A stretch of 45,878 bases of DNA from Thermotoga sp. (GCA_020722015.1 DYLQ01000011.1:1-45878), one strand, 5' to 3'. Positions 27,301 through 39,247 are shown, counted from the first letter of the stretch. Notes: a model not told the origin generated them from the letters alone. A program made the numbers and translations.

Positions 27301-27323
27301 ATGCAAAATATTGCATAATGCAA
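27301..27323 (+). promoter_or_regulatory. Triple half-site operator ahead of the acyl-kinase operon
   Basis: ATGCAA-AATA-TTGCAT at 27301-27316 and TTGCAT-A-ATGCAA at 27311-27323 are two overlapping perfect inverted repeats sharing a half-site. It directly follows the PAP2 stop and lies about 110 bp before the aminotransferase start. Such nested palindromes usually bind a dimeric repressor; none is encoded nearby. Confidence 0.5.
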
Positions 27324-27431
27324 TTAATGGCATTCTATTTTTTTCATTAAAACCTATGTATTGGTTGATATTTCTCAATGCGATGTTTTGGCATGAATAA
27401 TGCTAATATATCTTTGGAAGGAGGAAGATCT

Positions 27432-28643
27432 ATGTTAGAAAATTCATTTTCTTTGATGTCTAAACGTATGAAATCCTCTATAATAAGAGAACTGTTGCGA
27501 GATACTGGGATAGTGTCTTTGATCTCTTTCGGGGGAGGTGCACCGGATCCTGAAACTTTTGACAGAGAAACCATGGCGGAAATTTCAAAGGAGGTTATCC
27601 TTAACGAATACAAATTTGCCCTTCAATATGGTCCTACAGAAGGCGATCCGATCTTAAAAAATGAATATATAAAAGTTTTAAAAGAAAGAAAGGGAATAAC
27701 AGGGCTTAAGCAGGAAAACCTTCTTATAACGACGGGATCGCAACAGGCACTTGATTTGATCGGCAGAATAATGCTTGACACCGACTCGTACGTGATGGTC
27801 GGTCATCCGGTTTATTTGGGTGCAATAAGCGCTTTCAGAAGTTACGGTCCAAGATTTATAGTGATAGATGTGGAAGACGATGGTTTTAACATAGATCAAA
27901 TTGAAAGGGAGATAAAAAAGCTCGATCAAAAAGGAGAACTCTCAAAGTTAAAATTCGTGTATACAGTTCCTAACTTTGATAATCCATCCGGTGTAACTTT
28001 GAGTTTCGAAAAAAGAAAAGCCCTTGTAGAACTTTCAAAAAAATACAATATCATGATAGTTGAAGACGATCCATATGGTGAACTAAGATATGAGGGTGAA
28101 AAAATCCCCGATCTTTATCAAATTGCCGAAGGGCACAATGTTTTGCTTTTGAACACGCTAAGCAAGGTCATGAGCCCAGGTCTTAGAATAGGGTTAGTAG
28201 TCGGAGACAGTAAGATTATCGCTAAGGTTGCACTTGGGAAACAAGGTGTAGATCTCTGCACTCCAGGACTTACTCAAAGAATAGCGGCAAGATACCTTCA
28301 AAAAGGGACTATCTTTGAAAGAATAAAAGAATCTGTGAAAATTTACAGGAATAAGAAAAATAAAATGCTCAGTGCCATTGAAAAATACGTTAAAGTAAAT
28401 GGTGCAAAATGGACAAAACCCGACGGAGGTTTATTTATATGGCTTCAATTGCCTGAAACTTTTGATACGATGGAGATGTTTGAAAAAGCCAAAAAAGCTG
28501 GGGTTGCCTACATACCTGGGACGGCTTTTTACGTTGATGACAGAAAGAGTTCAGCCATGAGACTTTCTTTCTGTCTGCCGTCTGAAGACGAAATAGAAGA
28601 AGGAATAAAGAGAATTGGCAAATTGATAGAAATTCAAGGGTGA
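27432..28643 (+). CDS. PLP-dependent aminotransferase (LysN/2-aminoadipate-like fold I)
   Basis: A 403-residue class I/II aminotransferase. SFGGGAPDPETF is the N-terminal substrate segment; YTVPNFDNPSG and VEDDPYGELRYEG hold the PLP contacts, and NTLSKVMSPGLRIG carries the PLP lysine. This group, which includes LysN and the MocR-related enzymes, accepts leucine, 2-aminoadipate and aromatic acids. As first gene of an operon with acyl kinases and a 2-oxoacid oxidoreductase, it probably deaminates branched-chain or other hydrophobic amino acids. ATG 27432 has GGAAGGAGG upstream; an earlier ATG at 27378 lacks one. Confidence 0.92.
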   Translation: MLENSFSLMSKRMKSSIIRELLRDTGIVSLISFGGGAPDPETFDRETMAEISKEVILNEYKFALQYGPTEGDPILKNEYIKVLKERKGITGLKQENLLITTGSQQALDLIGRIMLDTDSYVMVGHPVYLGAISAFRSYGPRFIVIDVEDDGFNIDQIEREIKKLDQKGELSKLKFVYTVPNFDNPSGVTLSFEKRKALVELSKKYNIMIVEDDPYGELRYEGEKIPDLYQIAEGHNVLLLNTLSKVMSPGLRIGLVVGDSKIIAKVALGKQGVDLCTPGLTQRIAARYLQKGTIFERIKESVKIYRNKKNKMLSAIEKYVKVNGAKWTKPDGGLFIWLQLPETFDTMEMFEKAKKAGVAYIPGTAFYVDDRKSSAMRLSFCLPSEDEIEEGIKRIGKLIEIQG

Positions 28644-28649
28644 ACTTCC

Positions 28650-29724
28650 ATGAATAGGATTTTAGTCATAAACTGCGGATCAACTTCGACAAAAATAGCG
28701 ATTTTTGAAGATGAAGTCCGTGTTTTAGATGAAGAAATAGATCATGATTTTTCTGAACTTTCTAAATTCGGAAAGGTTATGGATCAATTTGAATACAGAA
28801 AAAGCAGTGTGCTGAAGGCAATTAAAGACTCTAAATTTTCTGTCAAGGACATGAATGCAATTTCTTGCAGGGGAGGATTAATAGGTCCAGTTGAAAGCGG
28901 TACTTATCTTGTAGATAAAAGTATGATTGATGCTCTCAGAAACTCAAAAGTAGATCATGCCTCAAATCTTTCCGGACTTATAGGATATGAAATTGCAAAA
29001 GATGTTGGCATTCCCGTATATGTGACGGATCCAGTTTCCGTCGATGAAATGGATGATCTTGCAAGGATATCAGGCCTTCCGGATTTGGAAAGAAAAAGTT
29101 ATTCTCATGCACTCAACATGAAATGGGTTGGAAGAATGGCAGCGCAATATTTAGGTAAAAAATACGATGAATGCAACTTTGTGATAGCCCATCTTGGCGG
29201 AGGTATTTCTGTGGCGGCTCACAAACATGGGCGAATAATCGATGTCAACAACGCAAACGACGAAGGACCGTTCAGTTCTGAAAGGACAGGAGAACTGCCT
29301 GTCGGTGATATCGTTAGAACCGCTTACTCCGGAAAATACTCGAAAAATGAATTGAAAAAAAGATATGTAGGTCAAGGAGGACTTATCGCCTATTTGTCCA
29401 CAAATGATCTTAGAGTAGCCTTGAATTTGGCAAAGAAGGATCAAAAGGCCAAGATCATCGTTGAAGCAATGGCATACCAGATAGCAAAAGGAATTTCAGA
29501 AATGGCTACCGTCCTCGATGGAAAAGTCGATGGAATAATTTTAACTGGAGGTATGTCATACAGTAATGAATTCGTTGATATTATAAAATCATACATATCT
29601 AAAATATCTCTTGTGTTTGTAATAGCAGGAGGACATGAAATGGAAGCACTTGCAATGGGGACGCTCAGAGTTTTAGAGGGCAAAGAAAAAGCAAAATTTT
29701 ACGATCAAAGGAGTGTGAAGGTGA

Positions 29725-29741
<17 letters not shown>
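28650..29741 (+). CDS. buk: Butyrate kinase 1 (divergent paralogue)
   Basis: An acetokinase-family enzyme making ATP from an acyl phosphate. The ASKHA phosphate motifs are [13 protein letters not shown] at the N-terminus, HLGGGISVAAHKHGRIID near 180, and ILTGGMSYS near 290. Compared with the usual Buk pattern it has INCGS where NPGS is normal, and NANDEGPFSSERTG, one residue shorter than [15 protein letters not shown] in its neighbour. It is intact and so probably active with a shifted substrate preference. It overlaps ptb by 17 bp. Branched-chain fatty acid kinase is an equally good name. Confidence 0.9.
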
Positions 29742-32366
<2,625 letters not shown>

Positions 32367-32378
32367 GGAGTGATTAAT

Positions 32379-32612
32379 TTGGCAAAGAAAGGATACGTTG
32401 AGATAAACAGCGAGAGATGTAAAGGCTGTGGTCTTTGCATAAATGCGTGCCCTCAACATGTTTTAAAATTTTCGGAAAAATTCAACGATAAAGGCTATCA
32501 TTATGCCGAACTATACGATCCCGATGATAAATGTCCAGGTTGTGCATTTTGTTATTACATGTGTCCAGATGTTTGTATAACCGTTCATAGAGTCTCTGAG
32601 GAGCGTGTTTGA
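32379..32612 (+). CDS. Ferredoxin (delta) subunit of 2-oxoacid:ferredoxin oxidoreductase
   Basis: A 77-residue protein with two [4Fe-4S] motifs, [12 protein letters not shown] and [13 protein letters not shown]. It passes electrons from the TPP site to free ferredoxin. TTG 32379 is preferred over GTG 32370 because GAGGAG sits eight bases upstream. First of four subunit genes in the order delta-alpha-beta-gamma. Confidence 0.92.
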   Translation: MAKKGYVEINSERCKGCGLCINACPQHVLKFSEKFNDKGYHYAELYDPDDKCPGCAFCYYMCPDVCITVHRVSEERV

Positions 32613-32615
32613 AAT

Positions 32616-33665
32616 ATGAAAATGCTTATGAAAGGAACAGAAGCCATAGCAGAGGCAGCCATAAGAGCTGGTTGCAGACTTTACTTTGGGTATCCCATAA
32701 CACCTCAAAGTGAATTGACAGAATACATGGCAAAGAGAATGCCAGAGGTAAAAGGCACTTTCTTGCAATCTGAAAGCGAGGTTGCAACTGTCAACATGCT
32801 TTACGGGGCAGCATGTACGGGAAGAAAAGTAATGACTTCAACCTCTTCGCCTGGCTTTAGTTTGATGCAGGAAGGCATCTCTTACATGGCAGGTGCTGAA
32901 TTACCGGCAATTTTCATAAATGTCATGCGCGGTGGTCCTGGCCTTGGTGATATACAACCATCGCAAAGCGATTATTTTCAGTCTACAAAAGGTGGAGGAC
33001 ATGGGGATTACCGTATGATAGTACTTGCACCGCATACCCTTCAAGAAGCCACCAACATGATGAAAGAGGCCTTCGATCTTGCTTTCAAGTACAGAATGCT
33101 TGTGACAATTCTGGTAGACGGCATGATAGGGCAGATGATGGAGCCTGTTGAATTACCGGAATGGACAAAGCCAGAAGAATTCGAAGAACCTAATTGGGCT
33201 CTTACAGGTGCAAACGGAAGAAAACCAAGAAAGGTAACATCATTCGATCTCGATCCTTACGAACTTGAAAAGATGAATTTGAGGTACCAAGAAACGTACA
33301 AGAAGGTCTCCCAAAACGAAGTGAAATACGAAGAGTTCAAAATAGAAGATGCAGAAATAACTGTCGTTGCCTATGGCACGATGGCAAGGATAGTTAAGAC
33401 CGTCATCGATTACGCGCGCAAATCGGGCATAAAAGTGGGACTTTTTAGACCGATAACTTTATGGCCATTTCCTTATGAAAGATTATCGGAAATCTCTAAA
33501 AATGTCAAAAATATCCTTACAGTTGAAATGAGTTATGGCCAGATGGTTGAGGATGTAAAATTGGCCGTTGAGGAAAAAAGCGATGTTCATTTTTACGGAA
33601 GAAGCGCTGGCGTTGTGCCAACACCGGCCGAAATTCTTGATGCCATAAAAAAGATCGTGAGGTGA
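32616..33665 (+). CDS. 2-oxoacid:ferredoxin oxidoreductase, alpha subunit (VOR type)
   Basis: The 349-residue alpha subunit. KGTEAIAEAAIRAGC and GYPITPQSEL begin the pyrimidine-binding domain, SESEVATVNMLYGAA and MTSTSSPGFSLMQEG follow, and PSQSDYFQSTKGGGHGDYR matches the 3-methyl-2-oxobutanoate (Vor) and related families. It binds CoA and completes the TPP site. Placement behind buk-ptb-buk favours branched-chain 2-oxoacids over pyruvate or 2-oxoglutarate, but substrate is not proven by sequence. Confidence 0.93.
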   Translation: MKMLMKGTEAIAEAAIRAGCRLYFGYPITPQSELTEYMAKRMPEVKGTFLQSESEVATVNMLYGAACTGRKVMTSTSSPGFSLMQEGISYMAGAELPAIFINVMRGGPGLGDIQPSQSDYFQSTKGGGHGDYRMIVLAPHTLQEATNMMKEAFDLAFKYRMLVTILVDGMIGQMMEPVELPEWTKPEEFEEPNWALTGANGRKPRKVTSFDLDPYELEKMNLRYQETYKKVSQNEVKYEEFKIEDAEITVVAYGTMARIVKTVIDYARKSGIKVGLFRPITLWPFPYERLSEISKNVKNILTVEMSYGQMVEDVKLAVEEKSDVHFYGRSAGVVPTPAEILDAIKKIVR

Positions 33666-33670
33666 TTTAA

Positions 33671-34429
33671 ATGGCCATAGATAAAATAGTTGCGCAAATG
33701 CCAAAATCTTTGAGCAAGATCGAATTCAGTTATTGTCCTGGATGTCATCATGGCATAGTGCATAGAATAGTTGCAGAAGTCATAGATGAGCTTGGAATAG
33801 CTTCTAAAACGATAATGGTTGCTCCTGTGGGATGTTCGGTTTTTGCTTACAATTTTTTTGATCTCGATGGCACTGTGGCTGCTCATGGAAGGGCACCTGC
33901 CGTTGCCACAGGAATGAAAAGGGCTCTGCCGGACAGGGTGATCTTCACATATCAAGGAGATGGGGATCTTGCCTCCATAGGTACAGCAGAGATCGTACAT
34001 GCCGCAAATAGAGGAGAGAATATCACCACAATTTTCATAAACAATGCCGTTTATGGAATGACAGGCGGGCAGATGGCACCAACGACGTTGCTTGGACAAA
34101 AGACAACGACCTCTCCTTACGGAAGAGATGCAAAGGCGAATGGATATCCGATAAGAATGAGTGAAATGCTTGCAACTTTGGATGGTTCGGCATACATAGA
34201 AAGGACAATGGTTACAACACCTCAGAATGTCATAAAGACAAAAGCAGCCGTAAAGAAGGCATTTCAGGTTCAATTAAAAGGACTTGGATTTTCCATGATA
34301 GAAGTACTGTCAACTTGCCCCACAAACTGGGGAATGACTCCCATCGAGTCGATGAAATGGCTTGAGGATAACATGACGAAGACCTTTCCTTTGGGTGTCT
34401 TTGTGGACAGAACAAAGGGGTTGATCTGA
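33671..34429 (+). CDS. 2-oxoacid:ferredoxin oxidoreductase, beta subunit (TPP)
   Basis: The 252-residue TPP-binding subunit. YCPGCHHGIVHRIV (C22, C25) and APVGCSVFAY (C55) supply cluster cysteines; the TPP/Mg motif runs from GDGDLASIG to NNAVYGMTGGQMAPTT. GTG AGG TGA ribosome site precedes ATG 33671, five bases after alpha. It performs the decarboxylation and hands electrons to the ferredoxin subunit. Confidence 0.95.
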   Translation: MAIDKIVAQMPKSLSKIEFSYCPGCHHGIVHRIVAEVIDELGIASKTIMVAPVGCSVFAYNFFDLDGTVAAHGRAPAVATGMKRALPDRVIFTYQGDGDLASIGTAEIVHAANRGENITTIFINNAVYGMTGGQMAPTTLLGQKTTTSPYGRDAKANGYPIRMSEMLATLDGSAYIERTMVTTPQNVIKTKAAVKKAFQVQLKGLGFSMIEVLSTCPTNWGMTPIESMKWLEDNMTKTFPLGVFVDRTKGLI

Positions 34430-34430
34430 A

Positions 34431-34970
34431 ATGATCAAATCCATAATCATAGCCGGATTTGGTGGTCAAGGCGTGATGTTGATGGGTAAGATCATAGCCG
34501 AGGCTGCCATGTTCGAAGGATTAAACGTCACGTGGCTACCTTCTTACGGTCCTGAGATGCGAGGAGGTACTGCCAATTGTACGGTTGTAATAGGAGATGA
34601 ACCCATAGGTTCTCCTGTCGTTGATTTTCCAGATGTGGTTATAGCCATGAACATCCCATCTATGATGAAATTTGAAGAGGTTTTGAAAAAAGATGGTACG
34701 ATGTTGATCAATTCCTCTGTCATAGATAGAGAACCTTCAAGAAAAGACATAAAAGTTAGCAAAATAGATGCAAATAAAATTGCAGACACAATAGGAAACT
34801 CAAAAGTTCTTAACATGGTAACACTTGGGGCCTTTGCAAAGATAACCGGCCTTATAAAGATAGAAGCGATAGGCAAGGCCTTAGAAGAAACATTTGCCAG
34901 TAAAAACAAAAAACTCGTTGATTTGAATTTACAGGCCGTTGAGCATGGAATGAAATCGGTCACCGATTGA
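34431..34970 (+). CDS. 2-oxoacid:ferredoxin oxidoreductase, gamma subunit
   Basis: The 179-residue gamma subunit with [18 protein letters not shown] at the N-terminus, then [20 protein letters not shown], both family signatures. Last gene of the plus-strand operon. Its end overlaps the convergent aroE gene by 42 bp, leaving no room for a standard terminator between them. Confidence 0.95.
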   Translation: MIKSIIIAGFGGQGVMLMGKIIAEAAMFEGLNVTWLPSYGPEMRGGTANCTVVIGDEPIGSPVVDFPDVVIAMNIPSMMKFEEVLKKDGTMLINSSVIDREPSRKDIKVSKIDANKIADTIGNSKVLNMVTLGAFAKITGLIKIEAIGKALEETFASKNKKLVDLNLQAVEHGMKSVTD

Positions 34971-35720
34971 TGAGAGGTATGCTGCAGCCTCTTCCATAGA
35001 CCATACCTTCAAATTCAAGATGGCTTGATTTATGAGCATCTTATATCCATCAATTGTTCTAAGACCGATTTCTGAGGCATGTTTTAGGAATTTCGTAGGT
35101 GATGGATTGTAAATGAGATCGTAAACAACGCAGTTTTTGTTCAATTTTCTCAAATCCACATCTGGTAGTTCATCAACGTGTGGATACATTCCAACAGGTG
35201 TTGCGTTAACGACAAGTGCAACGTTTTCAAGTACAGGTTCATCAAGATTTGCTTCAAAGATTTTCTTTAATTTCAGTGCTTTCTCTGGGGTTCTATCTTT
35301 TATGTATATCTTCATGTGCATCTTTTTGAGGGCAAAGCAGATAGCCTTTGCTGCGCCTCCGGCTCCTATCACGATGGCAGAATCACCGCTTAAATCAACA
35401 TCCTTAAGACTTTCGTAAAAACCTTGCCAATCGGTGTTGAATCCCATCATGGATTCGTTGACAAGGTTAACTGCCATCATGCTTTTTGCATCATCCGAAA
35501 TCGCCGTCAAGTTTGAGATAATCTTCTCTTTATAAGGAATCGTCACGTTGAAACCATTCAGTGCTTTTGTCATCTTTTCAACATCACGATCGAAATTTTC
35601 CATTGGTATCTCGATCGTTTCGTAACTTGCGTTTATATCGAGCTTTTTGAACAAAAAGTTGTAAATTGCAGGTGATATGGTATGACCAAGATGTTCTCCG
35701 ATTATGGCGTATTTTTTCAT
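34929..35720 (-). CDS. aroE: Shikimate dehydrogenase
   Basis: Reduces 3-dehydroshikimate to shikimate with [19 protein letters not shown] binds substrate, [12 protein letters not shown] carries the catalytic lysine, [13 protein letters not shown] binds the cofactor, and NATPVGMYP follows. 263 aa, full length. Last gene of the mog-moeA-aroH-aroQ-tyrA-aroE unit; its ATG overlaps the tyrA stop. Confidence 0.95.
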   Translation of the reverse strand: MKKYAIIGEHLGHTISPAIYNFLFKKLDINASYETIEIPMENFDRDVEKMTKALNGFNVTIPYKEKIISNLTAISDDAKSMMAVNLVNESMMGFNTDWQGFYESLKDVDLSGDSAIVIGAGGAAKAICFALKKMHMKIYIKDRTPEKALKLKKIFEANLDEPVLENVALVVNATPVGMYPHVDELPDVDLRKLNKNCVVYDLIYNPSPTKFLKHASEIGLRTIDGYKMLINQAILNLKVWSMEEAAAYLSSIGDRFHSMLNGL

Positions 35721-36427
35721 TTTTTTAAATCCTCCGAGATCATTTGAAGGGCTTTTATCATCTCATCTAAGAATTCTGATATGTTTTTCGAATTGTATTT
35801 TTTGAAAGTTTCTTCAAGTAAAGGACTTTGCTTTGAAAGTCTCGTCATGGATGAATACCCAGGTCCTGACAATGCTTCGTACGGTAAGCCCAATGTCTTT
35901 ATGGCCTTTGAGATGAAATAAAGACCCTGACTCGTGTAAGCAAGGGCCTTATCATGAAGCTCAGCATCTACCGCAACGGGATTAGCACCTAATTTCCTTA
36001 TAAATTCCATCACGATTTTCATCGAAGAATCGTCGGCATTTGCCTTGATTATTGCAAACGGTCTTCCTTCAAACATATCTGGATCCCATGAATCCTTTCC
36101 AGTTCTTTCGTTTCCGGCTATGGGATGTCCTCCGACAAATTTAAGTCCTGCGCTTGACGCCGCCTTTATGATTGGAACTTTGACAGAGGCCGTGTCCAAG
36201 TAAAGATTGTCTTTTGGCAAATCATTCATGATTTTCAAAATGACATCGGAATAAAGGGCAAGCACGACAAGATCGTATCCATGACCTTTGAATTCTTCAC
36301 ATCTGCCTCCGATACTTTGGCAAATTTGAGGATTGATGTCGAAAAGATCCGGATTATATCCTGAATTTCTTAGTTTTAATGCCATGGAACCACCGATTTG
36401 ACCCAATCCCACTATGGCAATTCTCAT
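35717..36427 (-). CDS. tyrA: Prephenate dehydrogenase
   Basis: Oxidatively decarboxylates prephenate (or arogenate) on the way to tyrosine. IVGLGQIGGSMALKLR is the NAD site, and VGGHPIAGNERTG the prephenate-binding segment. At 236 aa it is short: there is no ACT domain, so tyrosine feedback through such a domain is absent. Overlaps aroQ and aroE by four bases each. Confidence 0.93.
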   Translation of the reverse strand: MRIAIVGLGQIGGSMALKLRNSGYNPDLFDINPQICQSIGGRCEEFKGHGYDLVVLALYSDVILKIMNDLPKDNLYLDTASVKVPIIKAASSAGLKFVGGHPIAGNERTGKDSWDPDMFEGRPFAIIKANADDSSMKIVMEFIRKLGANPVAVDAELHDKALAYTSQGLYFISKAIKTLGLPYEALSGPGYSSMTRLSKQSPLLEETFKKYNSKNISEFLDEMIKALQMISEDLKK

Positions 36428-36849
36428 TTTTGCTCCATGATATATTCAATGCCTAAGATGTAGCCATACCAGCCTAAGCCTGAAATGACACCGTTGCATG
36501 CGTGTGAGATGACACTTTTTGATCTGAACTCTTCTCTTTTGAATATGTTTGAAATGTGCACCTCAACTTTTGGACCTTTGAAAGTTTCAAGCGCATCGTG
36601 AATTGCATAACTGTAATGTGCAAAGGCTCCTGGATTTATAACGATTCCGTCTGTATCTGGTACATTTTGAATGTAATCGATTATTTCACCTTCATGATTT
36701 GATTGGAAAAAATGAAGAATCACATCTTTTGAATTGGCCCAGTTTTTTATCTTATCAACGATCTGATCGTATGAAAGTTCTCCGTAAATTGATGGATCTC
36801 TTTTGCCTAACATGTTCAAATTAGGACCATTCACAACGTGGATGATCAT
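36424..36849 (-). CDS. aroQ: 3-dehydroquinate dehydratase, type II
   Basis: Dehydrates 3-dehydroquinate in the shikimate pathway. NGPNLNMLGKRDPSIYG contains the catalytic arginine and tyrosine region, NPGAFAHYSYAIHDAL the histidine face, and VEVHISNIFKREEFR the substrate loop. 141 aa, a normal dodecameric type II enzyme. Confidence 0.96.
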   Translation of the reverse strand: MIIHVVNGPNLNMLGKRDPSIYGELSYDQIVDKIKNWANSKDVILHFFQSNHEGEIIDYIQNVPDTDGIVINPGAFAHYSYAIHDALETFKGPKVEVHISNIFKREEFRSKSVISHACNGVISGLGWYGYILGIEYIMEQK

Positions 36850-37187
36850 TTTTTTTCTCCGTTTTTTAAAATTTCGGCACCGTTTTCATAAACATGTTTT
36901 ATATTTTCACAATTGGCAAAAACCATCACTCTGATGGTCATGCCATAAGAGTCATCGAATTCCGCTTCTTGAAGACACATAATTGGAAGATCATGACCTG
37001 CTTTTCTGAAGGCTGTGGCTGGATTAAAAGCATTTACATCTTTTGTCACGCTGAAAATTACCGAGATGATGTCTTTGTCTGATATGCCATTTACTTCATA
37101 AATCTTATCCATGAGTTGTGATGTTCTCAAAATGATTTCGTCTGATGTATCTTCATCGATAAAAATAGCTCCTCTTATTACTTTCAA
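36846..37187 (-). CDS. aroH: Chorismate mutase, AroH class
   Basis: A 113-residue trimeric-type chorismate mutase, converting chorismate to prephenate. IRGAIFIDEDT, SVIFSVTKDVNAFNPATAFR and the C-terminal IRVMVFANC...IKHVYENGAEIL match the Bacillus AroH family rather than the helical AroQ class. It feeds tyrA two genes downstream. Fifteen bases separate it from moeA. Confidence 0.93.
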   Translation of the reverse strand: MKVIRGAIFIDEDTSDEIILRTSQLMDKIYEVNGISDKDIISVIFSVTKDVNAFNPATAFRKAGHDLPIMCLQEAEFDDSYGMTIRVMVFANCENIKHVYENGAEILKNGEKK

Positions 37188-37202
37188 AGCGAACCTCCTT
37201 AT

Positions 37203-38393
37203 TTAGATCATGAAATATTTTACAAGATCGTTTTCATTTATCTTCTCGATTTCTGATTGTGCTATGAAAAAGGCATTTGCCTTTGAAAGAGACGTGAAAT
37301 CACCTGAACCATTGTACTTTATCTGTTTTATGAATCCATCCTCGACCTTGCATGGAACAAAATTAACTCTGCCCACTTTTTTCATGAATGTACCCGAAAA
37401 TATGCCTTTAAAGATGACCGGATGTAACTCGTCAGTTCCAACCATCTTTTCAACAAGAGGTACAACGACCATTTTAAAAGCAAGATACGTCGATACGGGA
37501 TTTCCTGGCATTCCGAAGATCCACATTTCTCTTGACATGCTTAATTTAGACACGATAGTTGGAGCCCCTGGTTTCATGGCTATTTTTTCAACTAATATCT
37601 CTGCTCCCAACTCTTCGAGTACCTTACCGGTTAAATCTTTGTCTCCGATCGACGATCCGCCGGTTATAAGTAAAATATCACAACCTTCTTTGAAAGCGTC
37701 TTCAACTTTGGATCTTATTTCATCCTCATCATCGTGAGATATACCCAAATTCACAGGTATTTGATGTATTTCGCTTATCTGGGCTTGAAGAGAATATCTC
37801 GATGAATCTCGTATTTTTCCGTTGTCTATTTCCGCTTCCACATCGACAAGCTCATCGCCGGTAGGTAAAATACCTATTTTTAACTGTCTTTTGACGTTAA
37901 CGTATTTCATTCCAAGTGAGGCAATAAGGTTTATTTTGTTTGTGGTTATCAAACTGCCCTTTTTTAAGGCTACCTCGTTTTTCTTGAGATCCTCCCCTTT
38001 GAAGGCTATGTTTGCGAATTTCGGAGGTATCTTTTTGATTTCAATCATGTCTCCATTTTCCTTACAGATCTCAATTTCTGCCACAGTGTCACACGAAGGA
38101 GGGACAAGACCACCTGTCATTATTCTTACACATTCTCCCTCTTTGAGATCCACAGAAGTGGGACGACCCGCAAAAACTTCGTCTTTAACCTTTAAAATTG
38201 GAGATCTAAGCACGTCATCGTAACGAAAAGCAAAACCATCCATTGCCGATCTGTTGTAGGGTGGGAAATCGTAATTAGAAACGATGTCGTGAGACAAGAT
38301 CCTTCCGACGGAATTCTCTATCGTTACCGATTCTTCTTCGTTGATCTCTTGTAATTTATCAAAAATTTTTATCGCTTCTTCAAGGCTTTTCAA
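37203..38393 (-). CDS. moeA: Molybdopterin molybdotransferase MoeA
   Basis: Inserts molybdate (or tungstate) into adenylylated molybdopterin. NRSAMDGFAFRYDD, RIMTGGLVPPSCDTVAEIE, ILPTGDELVD, LITGGSSIGDKDL and FGMPGNPVSTYLAF are the family motifs. TTG 38393 is chosen because AGGAG lies nine bases upstream; ATG 38402 touches that site. It overlaps the end of mog. In thermophilic anaerobes the metal is often tungsten. Confidence 0.94.
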   Translation of the reverse strand: MKSLEEAIKIFDKLQEINEEESVTIENSVGRILSHDIVSNYDFPPYNRSAMDGFAFRYDDVLRSPILKVKDEVFAGRPTSVDLKEGECVRIMTGGLVPPSCDTVAEIEICKENGDMIEIKKIPPKFANIAFKGEDLKKNEVALKKGSLITTNKINLIASLGMKYVNVKRQLKIGILPTGDELVDVEAEIDNGKIRDSSRYSLQAQISEIHQIPVNLGISHDDEDEIRSKVEDAFKEGCDILLITGGSSIGDKDLTGKVLEELGAEILVEKIAMKPGAPTIVSKLSMSREMWIFGMPGNPVSTYLAFKMVVVPLVEKMVGTDELHPVIFKGIFSGTFMKKVGRVNFVPCKVEDGFIKQIKYNGSGDFTSLSKANAFFIAQSEIEKINENDLVKYFMI

Positions 38394-38895
38394 TAAAACC
38401 ATCTCCTGATATCCTTGTATGTGTATGTGGGTTACCCTCCAGCAAAGAAATCCCAACTGGAAGTATATCCATTATGACCTCAAGGTTTTCTCTTACCCCA
38501 TTTGGATTTCCGGGTAAATTTATCACCAAAGTTTTGCCTCTGATTCCAGCTATGGCCCTTGAGAGAATAGAATTTTTTGTTTTGGAAAAAAATGTTGCCA
38601 CTCTCATTATTTCAGGTATCCCTGGTACCTCTTTTTCTATGACATCTCTTGTTGCCTCTGGTGTGGTATCTCTTGGTGCAAAGCCGGTACCTCCAGCCGT
38701 CAAAACAAGATCAACTTTTAATTTGTCACAAAATTCGACGATCTTCTTCGAAATCATGTTTTTGTCGTCCGGCACCACATCGTAAGCGACAATATCACCG
38801 ATATTTGAAAAGATTTCCCTTATGGTTAAGATGTTTTCATCCTTCATTTCTCTCCTTGCACATCTATCACTGACTGTTAAGACTCCTATTTTCAA
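38380..38895 (-). CDS. mog: Molybdopterin adenylyltransferase Mog/MoaB
   Basis: Adenylylates molybdopterin before metal insertion by MoeA. VLTVSDRCARREMKDE is the N-terminal signature, LVLTAGGTGFAPRDTTPEAT the catalytic loop, and INLPGNPNGVRENLEVI the C-terminal one. 171 aa. First gene of the six-gene minus operon; the upstream DNA holds repeat copy 2. Confidence 0.93.
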   Translation of the reverse strand: MKIGVLTVSDRCARREMKDENILTIREIFSNIGDIVAYDVVPDDKNMISKKIVEFCDKLKVDLVLTAGGTGFAPRDTTPEATRDVIEKEVPGIPEIMRVATFFSKTKNSILSRAIAGIRGKTLVINLPGNPNGVRENLEVIMDILPVGISLLEGNPHTHTRISGDGFIEKP

Positions 38896-38961
38896 ATTCC
38901 AACCTCTTTTCTTTTAACGAATCTTTTTAATTTCTCCTTATTATATGATATATCATCTCAA

Positions 38962-39116
38962 ATATACTAAATCTTTTTCAAAACCAACGTATAAATTTAA
39001 ATTTGACGGAGAGCAAATTGCCTTGCAGCTGATCTGCGCAGCGTAGCGAGGACCAGACACCGAAAGGCAATTGCTGAAGTCAAATGACTTCATTTTTTAA
39101 AGTTGGTTTAGTATAC
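38962..39116. repeat. Dispersed inverted-repeat element, copy 2
   Basis: A 155-bp near-copy of 4043-4196 in the same orientation, from ATATACTAAATC to GGTTTAGTATAC. Differences are scattered (for example AGCTGATCTGCGCAGCGTAG against AGGTGGCCTCCGCAGCGAAG), and some preserve pairing. It lies between the divergent mog and thioesterase genes. Confidence 0.85.
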
Positions 39117-39133
39117 AAACATCGTGCATTTGA

Positions 39134-39208
39134 TGTGGTCACTCTCATCTTCCCATTGAAATGTGGAGCCTTCCCGTTTCTGATCGTAGATGATAGAGTG
39201 ACACATTC
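39134..39208. other. Imperfect stem in intergenic DNA
   Basis: GTCACTCTCATCT near 39140 pairs with AGATGATAGAGTGAC near 39189 with a two-base bulge, enclosing a roughly 40-nt region. No known RNA family is recognised; may be a leader structure or a terminator-like relic. Confidence 0.3.
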
Positions 39209-39238
39209 TGAATTAGTCATGAATTCACTTTAAAAATT

Positions 39239-39247
39239 TGGTATAAT
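39239..39247 (+). promoter_or_regulatory. Extended -10 element of the thioesterase gene
   Basis: TGGTATAAT is a TGn-TATAAT extended -10 box, placed 35 bases before the ATG at 39282. No good -35 box is visible, which an extended -10 can tolerate. Confidence 0.5.

Noticed and set aside
33593-34273. 226-residue minus-strand frame
   Set aside because: Antisense to the oxidoreductase beta subunit, cysteine- and histidine-rich shadow coding without family features.
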